Source: Clostridium estertheticum
GTDB lineage: Bacteria; Bacillota; Clostridia; Clostridiales; Clostridiaceae
Length of the DNA stretch: 64,000 nucleotides
Direction: 5' to 3'
Assembly: GCF_026650985.1 (NCBI RefSeq)
Contig: NZ_CP086239.1
Location: 2,542,001 to 2,606,000, forward strand
Shown here piece after piece: positions 45,778 to 55,988 of the stretch. The stretch's first letter is position 1. Each line of letters starts with the position of its first letter. The notes beneath the pieces are model-generated. The model was given only the letters and a program-made list of their open reading frames with translations, was not told the DNA's origin and ran no database searches. The translations under genes were made by a program, and so were the position numbers.

Positions 45778-47301
45778 CTACATTGTAAAGAATTTTGATC
45801 CAAAGTACACAATCAACCCTAAGATTAACACATATACTAAACAGAATTTCAAAGTTGCCTTTAATATCTTACCTTCCGCGCCTACAATTCCAGTAGCGGC
45901 CGTTGCAACTGCAATACTTTGAGGCGAAATCATTTTACCAGCTGTCGCGCCACCAGTATTCGCTGCTGCTAACCAATAAGGACTCATATGAAGATTTCTT
46001 GCAACCTCAACTTGAAGCGGCCCAAAGAGTACATTAGCTGAAGTATCACTACCAGTTACAAATGTTCCAAGAGCTCCTATTACCGGTGCAAATAATGGAT
46101 AGAATCCTCCTGTTGCTGCAACGAGTACCACAGCAATAGATGTTATCATTCCGCTATAACTCATTACCTTTGCTAAAGAAACTATAGCAAGTATTGTAAT
46201 TGCAGTTTTAGACATTTGTTTGCAAGTATCCGTGAATACCTTTACTATTTCTCGCGACTTAGCTCCCTGAATAAGTCCCCCTAGAAATGTTGCAATAATT
46301 ATAAGTGTCCCGGGATTTGCAATCCATGTAAAAGTACTGATTTTTGCATGTGGACCAGTATATATTTGTATTGAAGTTTTTATAGCTGATAATGGTTTGT
46401 TTATTGCTGGAACTAAAGTACTTGTTATTAATATAAAAGCTAAAATTAATATAAATGGCACCCAAGCTAATAAAGCCTTTTTTACAGGTATATTAACTGC
46501 ATCTTTAGCTGCAGTTTTTTTATAGAATACTTTAGCTATCGTAACTGTTACAATAATACATATTATTGATCCAATTAGTGCTGGAAGTTCAGCTCCAAGA
46601 TATTTTGCTACTAAAAGTTCTGGCACTGCAAAAGCTAGACCTGATGCAATAGAAATAAACACGACTCCTTTTATCGCCTTCACACTCTTACCTGTAAGCA
46701 TTACGAGTATCAATGGTAAAACTACAATTAACGCAAATAATTGAATACCAACAGCATAACTTAAAGTAACTGGATCAATTGATGCAACCTTTGCGAGAGT
46801 TGTTACAGGTAATCCTATTGCTCCAAAAGCTGTTGGCGTTGTATTTGCAATAAGACATATTATCGCTGCAAATATCGGATCAAACCCAAGTGCAGCTAAA
46901 ATACTTGCAGGTATTGCAACTGCTGTACCAAAACCTGCAATTGCCTCGAGAAATCCACCAAAACCCCAAGCAACAATTAAAACGAGTATTCTCCTATCAG
47001 TTGTTATTCCTGTCATCATGTCCTTTATTACATCCATACTTTTGGTATGAATAGAAAGATTATAGGTAAACACCGCTGCTATTATTACAACAATTATTGG
47101 CCAAATTGCCATTGATGCACCCTCAACTGTTGCTGTAAGTGCCTGACCTATTGGCATTTTCCAAACGATAATCGCAAGTGCTATTGTAATTGCAAGCGTA
47201 ATTGAACAAGTTTTATGTCCTGGCATTTTTAAAACACCAAGAGATACCATTAGCCATACAATAGGAATAAGTGCTATAAAAAATAATAAATACATATTCA
47301 T
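45778..47301 (-). CDS. lctP: Lactate permease (LctP/LldP family)
   Basis: A 507-residue integral membrane protein with about 13 hydrophobic helices; landmarks: GFGGFLEAIAGFGTAVAIPA, ANTTPTAFGAIGLP and TGSDTSANVLFGPLQ. It imports L- or D-lactate, probably with protons. GAGGAG lies before the ATG. It is placed between acyl-CoA dehydrogenase and the racemase genes. A relic of another dehydrogenase tail lies just upstream (47369-47430). Confidence 0.93.
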   Translation of the reverse strand: MNMYLLFFIALIPIVWLMVSLGVLKMPGHKTCSITLAITIALAIIVWKMPIGQALTATVEGASMAIWPIIVVIIAAVFTYNLSIHTKSMDVIKDMMTGITTDRRILVLIVAWGFGGFLEAIAGFGTAVAIPASILAALGFDPIFAAIICLIANTTPTAFGAIGLPVTTLAKVASIDPVTLSYAVGIQLFALIVVLPLILVMLTGKSVKAIKGVVFISIASGLAFAVPELLVAKYLGAELPALIGSIICIIVTVTIAKVFYKKTAAKDAVNIPVKKALLAWVPFILILAFILITSTLVPAINKPLSAIKTSIQIYTGPHAKISTFTWIANPGTLIIIATFLGGLIQGAKSREIVKVFTDTCKQMSKTAITILAIVSLAKVMSYSGMITSIAVVLVAATGGFYPLFAPVIGALGTFVTGSDTSANVLFGPLQVEVARNLHMSPYWLAAANTGGATAGKMISPQSIAVATAATGIVGAEGKILKATLKFCLVYVLILGLIVYFGSKFFTM

Positions 47302-47368
47302 TTTTTATTATCTCCTCTACTTAGTAAGATTAGATACAGTAGTGAAACCGACTACATCATGATATTAT

Positions 47369-47430
47369 ATATCGCCAACATCTACAAAAGACATTGACGA
47401 TATTATTGACTTTATTCACAAACTTTTCCT
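47369..47430 (-). repeat. Duplicate of the glcD2 3' end with hairpin, copy 1
   Basis: The 62 bases match 52384-52445 at 56 positions. The piece contains the codons GKVCE and stop of the lactate dehydrogenase gene at 52427 plus its downstream hairpin. Here no dehydrogenase precedes it; the acyl-CoA dehydrogenase stop lies 32 bases away. Confidence 0.85.
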
Positions 47431-47461
47431 CATTTGTTTTTTATTTAACTTTAGTTATCTA

Positions 47462-48604
47462 TTATTTAACACCCATCCATCCAGAAATGACCATCATTTG
47501 AACTTCTGATGTTCCTTCATAAATTTCTGTTATTTTTGCATCACGCATCATTCTTTCAATTGGATAATCACTTGAATATCCATATCCACCAAATAATTGT
47601 AAACAACGTCTTGTTACATCACTTGCATTTCTAGAAGCAACTAATTTTGCCATAGCAGCGAAATGTGTAAATCTTTCATGATTATCCTTTGCACATGCAG
47701 CTTGATATACTAAAAGTTTTGAAGCTTCTGTATTTGCACGCATTTGAGCAAGTTCAAATTGTGTATTTTGGAATTTTGAAATAGTACGTCCAAATTGAAC
47801 ACGTTCATTAACATATTTTATAGTTTCTTCTATTGCACCTTCTGCAATACCAAGAGCTTGCGCTGCAACACCAATACGGCCTCCATCAAGAGTTGCCATT
47901 GCAAGACTAAATCCCTTACCCTCTACTCCTAAAAGATTTTCCTTTGGAACTATGCAATTATCAAAGAATAATTCACATGTAGAAGACCCTCTAATTCCCA
48001 TCTTTAATTCATGAGTTCCAACAGTAAAACCAGGGAAATCTTTTTCAACTATAAATGCTGTAATACCCTTTGTTCCCTTACTCTTATCTGTCATAGCTAA
48101 AATAATATATATATCTGCAAATCCTGCATTAGTAATAAAGATCTTGCTGCCATTTAATACATAATGGTCTCCTTCGAGTACAGCTGTTGTCTTTTGCAAA
48201 GATGCATCAGTTCCGGCAGAAGGTTCTGTTAATCCGAATGCGCCTAATTTTTCACCTAAAGCAAGTGGTTTTAAATATTTCTGTTTTTGCTCTTCTGTAC
48301 CATATGTGAAAATTGGTGTTGCACAAAGACTTGTATGTGCTGAAACAATAACACCTGTTGTTGCACAAACTTTAGATAATTCTTCTACACATTGTACATA
48401 ACTTAATGTATCCATTCCAGCTCCACCGTATTCTTCAGGAAATGGAATTCCAAGCAAGCCCATTTCAGCCATTTTGGGTATATTTTCTGCTGGGAAGCGC
48501 ATATTTTCATCAATTTCTTTTGCGATTGGTTTTACCTCTTTTTCTGCAAATTCGCGATACATTTCTTGTAATTGTTGGTTATTTTCATCTTGTATAAAAT
48601 TCAT
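47462..48604 (-). CDS. Acyl-CoA dehydrogenase, butyryl-CoA dehydrogenase-like
   Basis: A 380-residue FAD enzyme: SAHTSLCATPIFTYGTEEQK, AFGLTEPSAGTDASLQKT, GRIGVAAQALGIAEGA and the catalytic glutamate in AKITEIYEGTSEVQ. Closest in wording to clostridial Bcd. Encoded between lactate dehydrogenase and lactate permease genes, it may accept electrons from EtfAB in lactate metabolism (as in lct clusters of butyrate formers) or act on acryloyl- or crotonyl-CoA. The EtfA/B1 pair at 50.3-52.1 kb is a probable partner. Confidence 0.9.
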   Translation of the reverse strand: MNFIQDENNQQLQEMYREFAEKEVKPIAKEIDENMRFPAENIPKMAEMGLLGIPFPEEYGGAGMDTLSYVQCVEELSKVCATTGVIVSAHTSLCATPIFTYGTEEQKQKYLKPLALGEKLGAFGLTEPSAGTDASLQKTTAVLEGDHYVLNGSKIFITNAGFADIYIILAMTDKSKGTKGITAFIVEKDFPGFTVGTHELKMGIRGSSTCELFFDNCIVPKENLLGVEGKGFSLAMATLDGGRIGVAAQALGIAEGAIEETIKYVNERVQFGRTISKFQNTQFELAQMRANTEASKLLVYQAACAKDNHERFTHFAAMAKLVASRNASDVTRRCLQLFGGYGYSSDYPIERMMRDAKITEIYEGTSEVQMMVISGWMGVK

Positions 48605-48654
48605 ATCAATTACCTACCTTTCTTTTTTTTAAAGTGTTTGGTTATTGTGTTTTA

Positions 48655-50088
48655 TTAGTTGACACCATCTATTGGAGAGCATACTTTACCTGGATTCATA
48701 ATAGAATTCGGATCAAAAGTTTTTTTAATGCCTTTCATTAATTCCATATTTACTTTTCCAACGCACTCTTCTAAATAGCTGATCTTTCCACTACCTATTC
48801 CATGTTCTCCTGAAACAAGTCCGCCACAATCTATTGCTTCTTTATAAATAATATCAAAGAATTTCTCAACTCTTATTTTAAATTCTGCTTCATCTAAATC
48901 ATTACTACATTGGTATATGTGAAGATTCCCATCTCCTGCATGTCCAAAACTCTTAATAGTTAATCCACACTCTTCGCCAACCTTATTTGCAAACGCAAGA
49001 TAAGAAGCAATTTTATTTATTGGAACTACCACATCACATTCATCTAATAATTTTGTTTCTGCAAGAATTGCATCTAAGAAACTAGAACGTGCAGCCCATG
49101 CATCTTTAATTTTTGAAGGTGTATCAGCTACAAGAACATCAATTGCTCCTGCTTCTAATACTATTTCACTTGCTTGTTCAATAAGGTCATTTAATTCATC
49201 TTCACTACTTGCATCTAAAGTAACAAGTAAATAAGCATTTGCAGTTACCCCATTAATTACTTGAGGGAATACACTCTTTCCAATATATCTTTCACTACAT
49301 AAAACAATTTCTCTTTCCATAAATTCCAATGCTTGTGGATTCATGTGTTCCATTTTAAATTTAGGAACAGCAGAAATACAATCATCTAAATTTTCAAAAG
49401 GAATAATTAAACTTGCAACTTCCTTTGGTGCTACAATTGTTTTCAAAGTAAGTTCTGTAATAATTCCAAGGGTACCTTCTGAACCAATCATTAAATTTAA
49501 AAGGCTGTAACCTGAACTTGTTTTTGATACTGTAGCTCCAAACTTAGTAATTTCTCCTGTTGGTAGAACAACTGTCATTGCGCGTACGTAATCACGTGTT
49601 GCGCCATATTTAACAGCTCTCATTCCACCAGCATTGGTTGCAACGTTTCCGCCTAGACAAGCGAGTTTTTCACCAGGATCTGGAGCATAAAGTAATCCTT
49701 GTTTTGCACAATCCTCTGCAAGATCCTTGAGAAGTACTCCTGCCTCTACATGAACAACAAAATTTTCTAAGTCATAAGAAAGTATTTTATTCATCTTTGT
49801 AATATCAATTAAAACTCCTCCGAGTAGTGGAACTGCTCCTCCTGCAAGTCCTGTTCCTGCTCCTCTTGGAGTTACTGGTATCTTATTTTCATTACATATT
49901 TTCACTACTGCAGCAACTTCCTCTGTAGAGTGTGCAATAAATACAACTTGCGGGGCTTTTTTCCCATATATAGGCATTTCATCATGAGAATAATCTTCAT
50001 TGATATCATCACCTGTTAAAATATGTCCTGGAGCTGCCCCCTGTAATTGTAAGATTAATTCTTCTGTCAATTGATTATACTTAACCAT
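48655..50088 (-). CDS. FAD-linked lactate (or 2-hydroxyacid) dehydrogenase, GlcD family
   Basis: A 477-residue flavoprotein: VTPRGAGTGLAGGAVPLLGG (FAD-binding loop), [29 protein letters not shown], and the C-terminal [15 protein letters not shown] and PGKVC. The C-terminus (NPGKVCSPIDGVN) is longer than that of the other copy. It may oxidise D- or L-lactate with EtfAB as electron acceptor (LctD role). It is expressed from an operator-bearing promoter at 50142-50152. AGGAAGG lies before the ATG. Confidence 0.88.
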   Translation of the reverse strand: MVKYNQLTEELILQLQGAAPGHILTGDDINEDYSHDEMPIYGKKAPQVVFIAHSTEEVAAVVKICNENKIPVTPRGAGTGLAGGAVPLLGGVLIDITKMNKILSYDLENFVVHVEAGVLLKDLAEDCAKQGLLYAPDPGEKLACLGGNVATNAGGMRAVKYGATRDYVRAMTVVLPTGEITKFGATVSKTSSGYSLLNLMIGSEGTLGIITELTLKTIVAPKEVASLIIPFENLDDCISAVPKFKMEHMNPQALEFMEREIVLCSERYIGKSVFPQVINGVTANAYLLVTLDASSEDELNDLIEQASEIVLEAGAIDVLVADTPSKIKDAWAARSSFLDAILAETKLLDECDVVVPINKIASYLAFANKVGEECGLTIKSFGHAGDGNLHIYQCSNDLDEAEFKIRVEKFFDIIYKEAIDCGGLVSGEHGIGSGKISYLEECVGKVNMELMKGIKKTFDPNSIMNPGKVCSPIDGVN

Positions 50089-50141
50089 AATAATCCTTCC
50101 TTTCTAAACTTTTTCTTACTAGATATTATTTATTGGTACTA

Positions 50142-50152
50142 TGGTATGACCA
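50142..50152 (-). promoter_or_regulatory. LldR/FadR-type operator, site 1
   Basis: TGGTATGACCA, a TGGT-N3-ACCA palindrome of the class bound by GntR/FadR-type lactate regulators, 54-64 bases upstream of the glcD start. About 50 bases around it resemble the region at site 2. Confidence 0.7.
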
Positions 50153-50238
50153 CTTTATTTAAGTTTATCACAATATCTAAGACAATTCAATCATTTATAC
50201 AAATTTTAAGTAAACATTTACATTGCAGATATTAAAAT

Positions 50239-50310
50239 AAAGGGAGATCATGCTTGCACTGCTTTACCAAATGGTAATGCAGCGACTAATGTAACAAAAA
50301 TACTCCCTTT
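50239..50310 (-). terminator. Nested terminator-like structure between etfA and glcD
   Basis: Outer stem AAAGGGAG/CTCCCTTT encloses a second hairpin (CTGC-x-TTACC with GGTAA-x-GCAG, 50259-50282). A U-rich tract follows on the minus strand. It lies between etfA and the operator of the next operon. Confidence 0.6.
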
Positions 50311-50317
50311 AGTGCCT

Positions 50318-51256
50318 TTATTTTGCTTTTACTTTTTTCATTTCTTCAATCATAACTGGAAGAATTTCATTTACATTTCCAATAATACTTATATCTGCAA
50401 TTTCAAAAATTGGAGCTTCCTCATCTTTATTAATTGCCACAATATACTTAGCACCTGTCATTCCAGATGTATGTTGTGTTGCTCCAGAAAGACCACAAGC
50501 AATATAAAGTTTTGGTGCTACAATCTTTCCTGATTGTCCAACTTGGTGTGTACGACAAATCCATCCATCTTCAATTGCTGGTCTTGTTGCACCTACCTCA
50601 CCACCAAGTACACGTGCTAATTCTTCAACAAGTTTAAAATTTTCTACATTTCCCATTCCACGTCCACCAGAAACAATAACTTGTGCTTCTTCTAAATTGA
50701 CAGTTTCACAAATATCTTTTACTGTATCAATAATTTTTGCCCTAACAACACTCGCTGGAATTTCTATTTTTTTCTCTGTAACACCTGCATTTGAAGCAGC
50801 CTCTGGTTTTGAAAAGGTTCCATTTCTAACTATAACTACAGCTGTGCCATCTACTTCAATATGTTCTAAAATTGTACCACCATAAGCTGGTCTAGTATAT
50901 ATAACTTTACCATCAGTTTTATCCATTCCTATTACGTCACTTACAAATCCTAATTCCATACGTCCTGCAATGCGTGGTGCAATATCTTTAGCCAGTGCTG
51001 TATTTGCAAGTAGAAGAATATCTGGGTTTTGCTGCGTAACCATTTGTGATAAAACTTCTGTCAAAGTGTCGCAGTCTGTAGAAGCTTCTGTAAAAATAAC
51101 TGGAATTCCAAAAGTTGCTACTGTATCTGCCAAAGCCCTGTTACCTACTATAATAGCTGTTCCTTCTGCATCTAATGCTTTTACTGCACTTATCAATTCA
51201 AGACTTCCGCCTAATACTTTTTCTCCATCTGTTTCAATAAACAATAATGCTTTCAT
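50318..51256 (-). CDS. etfA: Electron transfer flavoprotein alpha subunit, no ferredoxin domain
   Basis: A 312-residue EtfA: N-terminal fold, then VIVSGGRGMGNVENFKLVEE (about 190-209), ATRPAIEDGWI, HQVGQSGKIVAPKLYIACG and GATQHTSGM, the FAD-binding C-terminal domain. It pairs with EtfB at 51277. Unlike the second EtfA in this window it lacks N-terminal Cys. GGGGG precedes the ATG. Confidence 0.93.
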   Translation of the reverse strand: MKALLFIETDGEKVLGGSLELISAVKALDAEGTAIIVGNRALADTVATFGIPVIFTEASTDCDTLTEVLSQMVTQQNPDILLLANTALAKDIAPRIAGRMELGFVSDVIGMDKTDGKVIYTRPAYGGTILEHIEVDGTAVVIVRNGTFSKPEAASNAGVTEKKIEIPASVVRAKIIDTVKDICETVNLEEAQVIVSGGRGMGNVENFKLVEELARVLGGEVGATRPAIEDGWICRTHQVGQSGKIVAPKLYIACGLSGATQHTSGMTGAKYIVAINKDEEAPIFEIADISIIGNVNEILPVMIEEMKKVKAK

Positions 51257-51276
51257 AATTTCGTTTTCCCCCTTAA

Positions 51277-52062
51277 TTAGATTGTTTTATCTTTTTTCAT
51301 TTGCTCAATAGCAGCACTTACTGCTAGCGACGCATCTTTCTCATGGATCTTGATACCAGCCTCTTTCTTAGGAGGTTCAACATATTCAATACAACGTACT
51401 TTTGATTGTTTTACCTCTCCAATTTCTGCTGCACTGTAAGTTGGAATGATTGCCTTACGACTTGCCATCTTAGTTCTAATACTAGGATAACGTGGATCAT
51501 AATTTGGTTTACTTACTGTAACTACAGCTGGAGATTCTATAGAAACTATATTATATCCTTCTTCAGTTTCTTGATGAACTTCCATGCCACCATCTTTCAA
51601 ATTGATTTCAATTGCACTACTAACGAAACTTGTTTTCAATTTTTCAGCAAGTATTGCTCCTACCTGACCAGTAATTTCATCTGTGGATTCCTTTCCACAA
51701 AGAATTAAATCAAATTTTTCACCCTTATCTTTTTCAATTTTATGAATAGCATCTGCCAAAACATCCGCTGTGGAAGTACCATCTAAATCTGCATATAAAT
51801 CATCTTTTACAGAGAATGCTTCTTTAGCTCCTACAGAAAGACAATTTTTTAATGTATTTAAAGAATCATCTGCTCCAACATTTAACACACTAACATTTCC
51901 TCCATTAGCTTCTATAAAACGAACTGCTAACTCTAATGCATATGTGTCAAATGCATTTGCTACCAAACTTACTCCATTTAAATTAGGTTTTTTCGTCTTA
52001 TTATCCAAATGGATTTCAATAGAATCATCTGGAACTTGCTTTACACATAAAATAATATTCAT
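51277..52062 (-). CDS. etfB: Electron transfer flavoprotein beta subunit
   Basis: A 261-residue EtfB: IILCVKQVPDDS at the start, NAFDTYALELAVRF, LILCGKESTDEITGQVGAIL and the C-terminal strand region. It forms the FAD/AMP-binding heterodimer with EtfA. First gene of the operon whose operator lies at 52201-52211. Confidence 0.93.
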   Translation of the reverse strand: MNIILCVKQVPDDSIEIHLDNKTKKPNLNGVSLVANAFDTYALELAVRFIEANGGNVSVLNVGADDSLNTLKNCLSVGAKEAFSVKDDLYADLDGTSTADVLADAIHKIEKDKGEKFDLILCGKESTDEITGQVGAILAEKLKTSFVSSAIEINLKDGGMEVHQETEEGYNIVSIESPAVVTVSKPNYDPRYPSIRTKMASRKAIIPTYSAAEIGEVKQSKVRCIEYVEPPKKEAGIKIHEKDASLAVSAAIEQMKKDKTI

Positions 52063-52200
52063 ACTTTCCCTCTCCTTTACACTTTTACTTTATTAAATCG
52101 TTTTCTTGATAGAAAAATTGCATATTAAATTTTTTATAAAGAACCATTTTATATAAATTGATTTGATTAATTTTTATAGAAATATTATTAGATGGTAGTA

Positions 52201-52211
52201 TGGTACTACCA
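52201..52211 (-). promoter_or_regulatory. LldR/FadR-type operator, site 2
   Basis: TGGTACTACCA, preceded by GGTAGTA, so that two overlapping palindromes exist (GGTAGTA-TGG-TACTACC). It lies 139-149 bases upstream of etfB. The following bases (ACTTTATTTAATCTTATCAC) match site 1 at most positions. The 364-base gap also holds the hairpin at 52384. Confidence 0.7.
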
Positions 52212-52383
52212 CTTTATTTAATCTTATCACAATATTTAAAACAACTCAATGATTTATACAATTTTCTTTATTTCATAATTTGGGCATAACGATCTAACCC
52301 TGCTATACTAACCACGACTGGTTCAATTGATTTTCTTACTTCTTCGGAGCAGCCAGCATACAAGTGAATAAATTCAATATAAG

Positions 52384-52418
52384 ATATCGCCAATATCTAC
52401 AAAAGACATTGACGATAT
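52384..52418 (-). terminator. Hairpin after glcD2, copy 2 of the duplicated element
   Basis: ATATCGCCAATATCT pairs with AGACATTGACGATAT with few mismatches. It follows the stop of the dehydrogenase at 52427. No long U-run follows. Together with the stop-codon region it forms the 62-base copy described at 47369. Confidence 0.6.
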
Positions 52419-52426
52419 TCCCTGCT

Positions 52427-53824
52427 TTATTCACAAACTTTTCCTGGATTTAATATATTTTTAGGATCAAATGCTAATTTTATATTTTTCATAAGTCCTA
52501 CATACACAGGTCCTAATTGTTCTAACATATATGTTTTTTTTGCAAATCCAATACCATGTTCTCCTGATACTAAACCTTTGAGTTCCCTTGATTTGCTGTA
52601 CATTGCTTCAAATACTTCTGCAATTTTTTTATCCCATACTTCATCCGTAAGATCATCTTTTAGCACATATACATGTAAGTTACCATCACCTGCATGACCA
52701 AAACTTCTTATCCTTATATTAAATTCCTTTTGAAGTTCATTAGTGTAATTAATGAACTTGGCAACCATATTCCTTGGAACAACAACGTCACATTCATCCA
52801 TATAAGTTGTTGTTGCTTTAACTGCTTCAAGAAAAGCTCCTCTTGCAGACCAAACAGCTTCTTTTCTCTCATCTGTATCCGTTATAAATACATCAAGAGC
52901 ACCTTGCTCTAGGCAAATATTAGCTACACCTTCATAAGCTTTTTCTATTTCTTCTATAGTATTACCGTCAAAAGTTAATAAAAGATATGCATCTGAAGAA
53001 TTATCTGGGAACTTTTTACCAAGGAATTCTTCAGCAGCAAGAATAACTTCTCTTTGCATAAATTCTATAGCAGTTGGAGCTGCTTTTGATTTAACTATTA
53101 AAGGAACTGTGTTTATTGCCATATCAAGATTAGGGAAAGGTATTAATAATGATACCGCTTTCTTTGGTAGTGGTAATAGTCTTAATATTATTTTCGTAAC
53201 TATCCCAAGGGTTCCCTCAGAACCACATATTAAATCTTTTATGCTGTAACCAGTAGAATTCTTAACTACCTTTCCTCCAACTTCAAGTATTTCTCCACTT
53301 GGAAGCACTACTTCAAGTCCTCTTATATAATCCCTTGTAACTCCGTACTTAACCGCTCTCATTCCACCTGCATTAGTATTTATATTACCAGCAATTGTTG
53401 CTGATTTTTCTCCTGGATCTGGTGGATAAAATAGATCAAACTCTTCAACATATTTACTTATCTCCATTAGAAGTACACCTGGCTCGAGTGTTAACATTAA
53501 GTTTTCTTCATCAATTTCAAGTATTTTATTCATCCTAGACATATTAATCATTATTCCGCCGAATATTGGAACTGATGCTCCAACTAGTCCTGTTCCTGAA
53601 CCTCTTGCTACAACGGGAATAACATTATCAGATGCATATTTCATGATTTTTGACACTTCATCAGTTGTAAGAACCTCAACTAATACTTCTGGCATTTTAC
53701 TTATTCCACCCATCTCATCATGACTGAAATCATCGTTTATATCATCACCAGTAAACACTCTATCTTTTCCTAATATAGACACTAAAAACTCTATATCCTT
53801 ACCATCAAGTTTTTTGTAACTCAT
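52427..53824 (-). CDS. FAD-linked lactate dehydrogenase, second GlcD paralogue
   Basis: A 465-residue protein with the same landmarks as the first copy ([58 protein letters not shown]). It is the likely catalytic subunit (LctD type) of an electron-confurcating lactate dehydrogenase with the ferredoxin-domain EtfA and EtfB encoded immediately upstream. It is about 50-60% alike to the other copy by eye. Confidence 0.9.
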   Translation of the reverse strand: MSYKKLDGKDIEFLVSILGKDRVFTGDDINDDFSHDEMGGISKMPEVLVEVLTTDEVSKIMKYASDNVIPVVARGSGTGLVGASVPIFGGIMINMSRMNKILEIDEENLMLTLEPGVLLMEISKYVEEFDLFYPPDPGEKSATIAGNINTNAGGMRAVKYGVTRDYIRGLEVVLPSGEILEVGGKVVKNSTGYSIKDLICGSEGTLGIVTKIILRLLPLPKKAVSLLIPFPNLDMAINTVPLIVKSKAAPTAIEFMQREVILAAEEFLGKKFPDNSSDAYLLLTFDGNTIEEIEKAYEGVANICLEQGALDVFITDTDERKEAVWSARGAFLEAVKATTTYMDECDVVVPRNMVAKFINYTNELQKEFNIRIRSFGHAGDGNLHVYVLKDDLTDEVWDKKIAEVFEAMYSKSRELKGLVSGEHGIGFAKKTYMLEQLGPVYVGLMKNIKLAFDPKNILNPGKVCE

Positions 53825-53903
53825 AAGATTACCTCCCCGATTTTAACTATTATATTTTACGCTTCTTTAATTATCAAGTTTGGTGCTTAAGTATCGTTAG
53901 AAA

Positions 53904-55112
53904 TTAACGAATACAATATTCAGCTCCTGAGTTTTTAATATTTTGGATCAATTGAGGAACTATTTCATATATGTCTCCCACTATTCCATAATGAGCTACA
54001 TTAAATATCGATGCATTGGGATCTTTATTTATTGCAAATATACGCTCTGAACTGTTCATTCCGGCTGTAAACTGAACTGCACCTGAAATTCCAAGAGCTA
54101 TTATTAATTTAGGTTTAACTGTTCTTCCAGATAGACCAATTTGTTTTTTAGCATCAATCCAACCAGCTTCAATTGTTGGTCTTGTTCCAGCTACTTGGGC
54201 ATTAAGTAAGTCTGCAAGTTCCTGTATCATAACAAGATCTTTTTCTGACTTTAACGCTCTTCCAACTGCAATAATTACCTCTGCATCTGAAATGTTTTCT
54301 TCAACTTCTTTTTTAGTAACCTTTAACACCTCAATGTTAGATCTTAATTTTGCCCTATCTATTTCACAAATTGTAATTTTACCTTTCTCATCACAATTTT
54401 TTTCAGGAGCATTCATGACTTTATACCTTACTGTAGACATTTGTGGTCTTGTATTTGGACATATAATTTGAGCCATAATATTACCACCAAAAGCTGGTCT
54501 TATCTGCACAAGGTCCGTATTTTCTTTCATCTTAAGTATTGTACAGTCAGCAGTAAGTCCGGTTCTAAATCTTGCTGCAACTCTTGGAGCAAGTGATCTA
54601 CCAATAGTTGTTGCACCAACAAGTAATGATGATGGCTTTACCTTATTTACAAAATCTTCGAATGCTGCAGTATAAGGTTCTATCCTAAAATCCTTAAGCT
54701 CTTCGTAATCGTATACAAATACTTCATCAACACCATAATGTAATAATTCTTTTGCTTTCTCTTTTATGTTGTGGCCAATGAAAACACAATATACTGGGAA
54801 ATTAACAACTGCTGCAAGTTCTCTCGCTTTTCCAATAAGTTCCATTGTTACAGGATGTATAACTCCTTCTACATGATCAACATATACTCCTATACCCTTC
54901 CATAAACTCTTATCAACTTGAACTGCCTTCGTTTCAAGAAATTCCATTACTCCGGTTGGACCTTTTTTGACACAAATCTTACACATTTTACATCCTGCAT
55001 TAACTTCTATTTTTCCATCGTTATATTCAATAGCACCAAAAGGACAAACCTTTACTAGTTCTTTAGCAACTGATTCATTTACTTTCTCTTGGTGACAAAT
55101 TAATTTACTCAT
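53904..55112 (-). CDS. etfA: EtfA with N-terminal ferredoxin domain (LctC type)
   Basis: A 402-residue EtfA with a 60-residue ferredoxin-like N-terminus: KVCPFGAIEYN and GCKMCKICVKKGPTG give four cysteines for one [4Fe-4S] cluster. The rest is EtfA (EVIIAVGRALKSEKDLV, GTRPTIEAGWIDAKKQIG). The A. woodii lactate system uses an EtfA of this sort with LctB and LctD to couple NAD+ reduction and ferredoxin oxidation. It is the middle gene of etfB-etfA-glcD. Confidence 0.9.
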   Translation of the reverse strand: MSKLICHQEKVNESVAKELVKVCPFGAIEYNDGKIEVNAGCKMCKICVKKGPTGVMEFLETKAVQVDKSLWKGIGVYVDHVEGVIHPVTMELIGKARELAAVVNFPVYCVFIGHNIKEKAKELLHYGVDEVFVYDYEELKDFRIEPYTAAFEDFVNKVKPSSLLVGATTIGRSLAPRVAARFRTGLTADCTILKMKENTDLVQIRPAFGGNIMAQIICPNTRPQMSTVRYKVMNAPEKNCDEKGKITICEIDRAKLRSNIEVLKVTKKEVEENISDAEVIIAVGRALKSEKDLVMIQELADLLNAQVAGTRPTIEAGWIDAKKQIGLSGRTVKPKLIIALGISGAVQFTAGMNSSERIFAINKDPNASIFNVAHYGIVGDIYEIVPQLIQNIKNSGAEYCIR

Positions 55113-55145
55113 TAGAATTCCACCCTTCTTATATAATTTAATTCA

Positions 55146-55934
55146 TTATACGAATTTTAATTCTTTAAGTTTTGTTGCCATTTTTAAACTAAGTTCTGCA
55201 CCGCTACCTGTCCATGTTTCACGATCATTATTTACATCTGGTGGGAATATTCGTTCAACTTGTGTTGGTGAACCATTAAGTCCATATTTTTTTTCATCTT
55301 TATCTTCAAAATCATTTAATGTTATCATTTTTATTTCTCTATCTTTTGTAGCTATTTTTTTCCTATAAGACGGAAGCCTTGGTTGATATATATCTTTGTC
55401 TACAGTTAAAAGACATGGGAATTGTATCTCAGCTACTTCTATAGTATTTGCCATATCCATCTCTACAACAATTGATTTTTCCTTCAATTCTATTATTTTT
55501 AAGACGTTTGCAATATGTGGAATATTTAGGTATTCAGCCATTTCTGGTCCTACTTGTGCAGTATCACCATCAGTTGTTTGCTTTCCACATAATATAAGAT
55601 CAAATTTACCCATTTTTCTTACCCCTTGGGAAATTGTATAAGATGTAGCTAGAACATCTGCTCCTGCAAACTTTCTATCGGAAATTAGTGCACCTTCGTC
55701 TGCTCCCATCATATATGCTTCGCGAATAACATCCTTTGCTTGAGGGGGTCCCATAGTTATAACTTTAATTAGTCCACCCTTTTGCTCCTTAATTTTAAGA
55801 GCTGTTTCTAATGCAAACAAATCGAAAGGATTCATTTTAGAATCTACACCATCTCTTTTTAAAACTCCTGTAACTGGATCCACTTCAACATTTGAAGTAC
55901 CTGGAACTTGTTTTATACAAACTAAAATTTCCAT
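55146..55934 (-). CDS. etfB: EtfB, confurcating type (LctB)
   Basis: A 262-residue Etf[55 protein letters not shown] and SAEL at the end. NAD-binding confurcating EtfBs have this shape. First gene of the second lactate operon; AGGAGG lies before the ATG and an operator 55-65 bases upstream. Confidence 0.9.
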   Translation of the reverse strand: MEILVCIKQVPGTSNVEVDPVTGVLKRDGVDSKMNPFDLFALETALKIKEQKGGLIKVITMGPPQAKDVIREAYMMGADEGALISDRKFAGADVLATSYTISQGVRKMGKFDLILCGKQTTDGDTAQVGPEMAEYLNIPHIANVLKIIELKEKSIVVEMDMANTIEVAEIQFPCLLTVDKDIYQPRLPSYRKKIATKDREIKMITLNDFEDKDEKKYGLNGSPTQVERIFPPDVNNDRETWTGSGAELSLKMATKLKELKFV

Positions 55935-55988
55935 ATATTTATTCCTCCTACATTTTGTATAGAGATTTATGATTTATCACTGGTAGTA

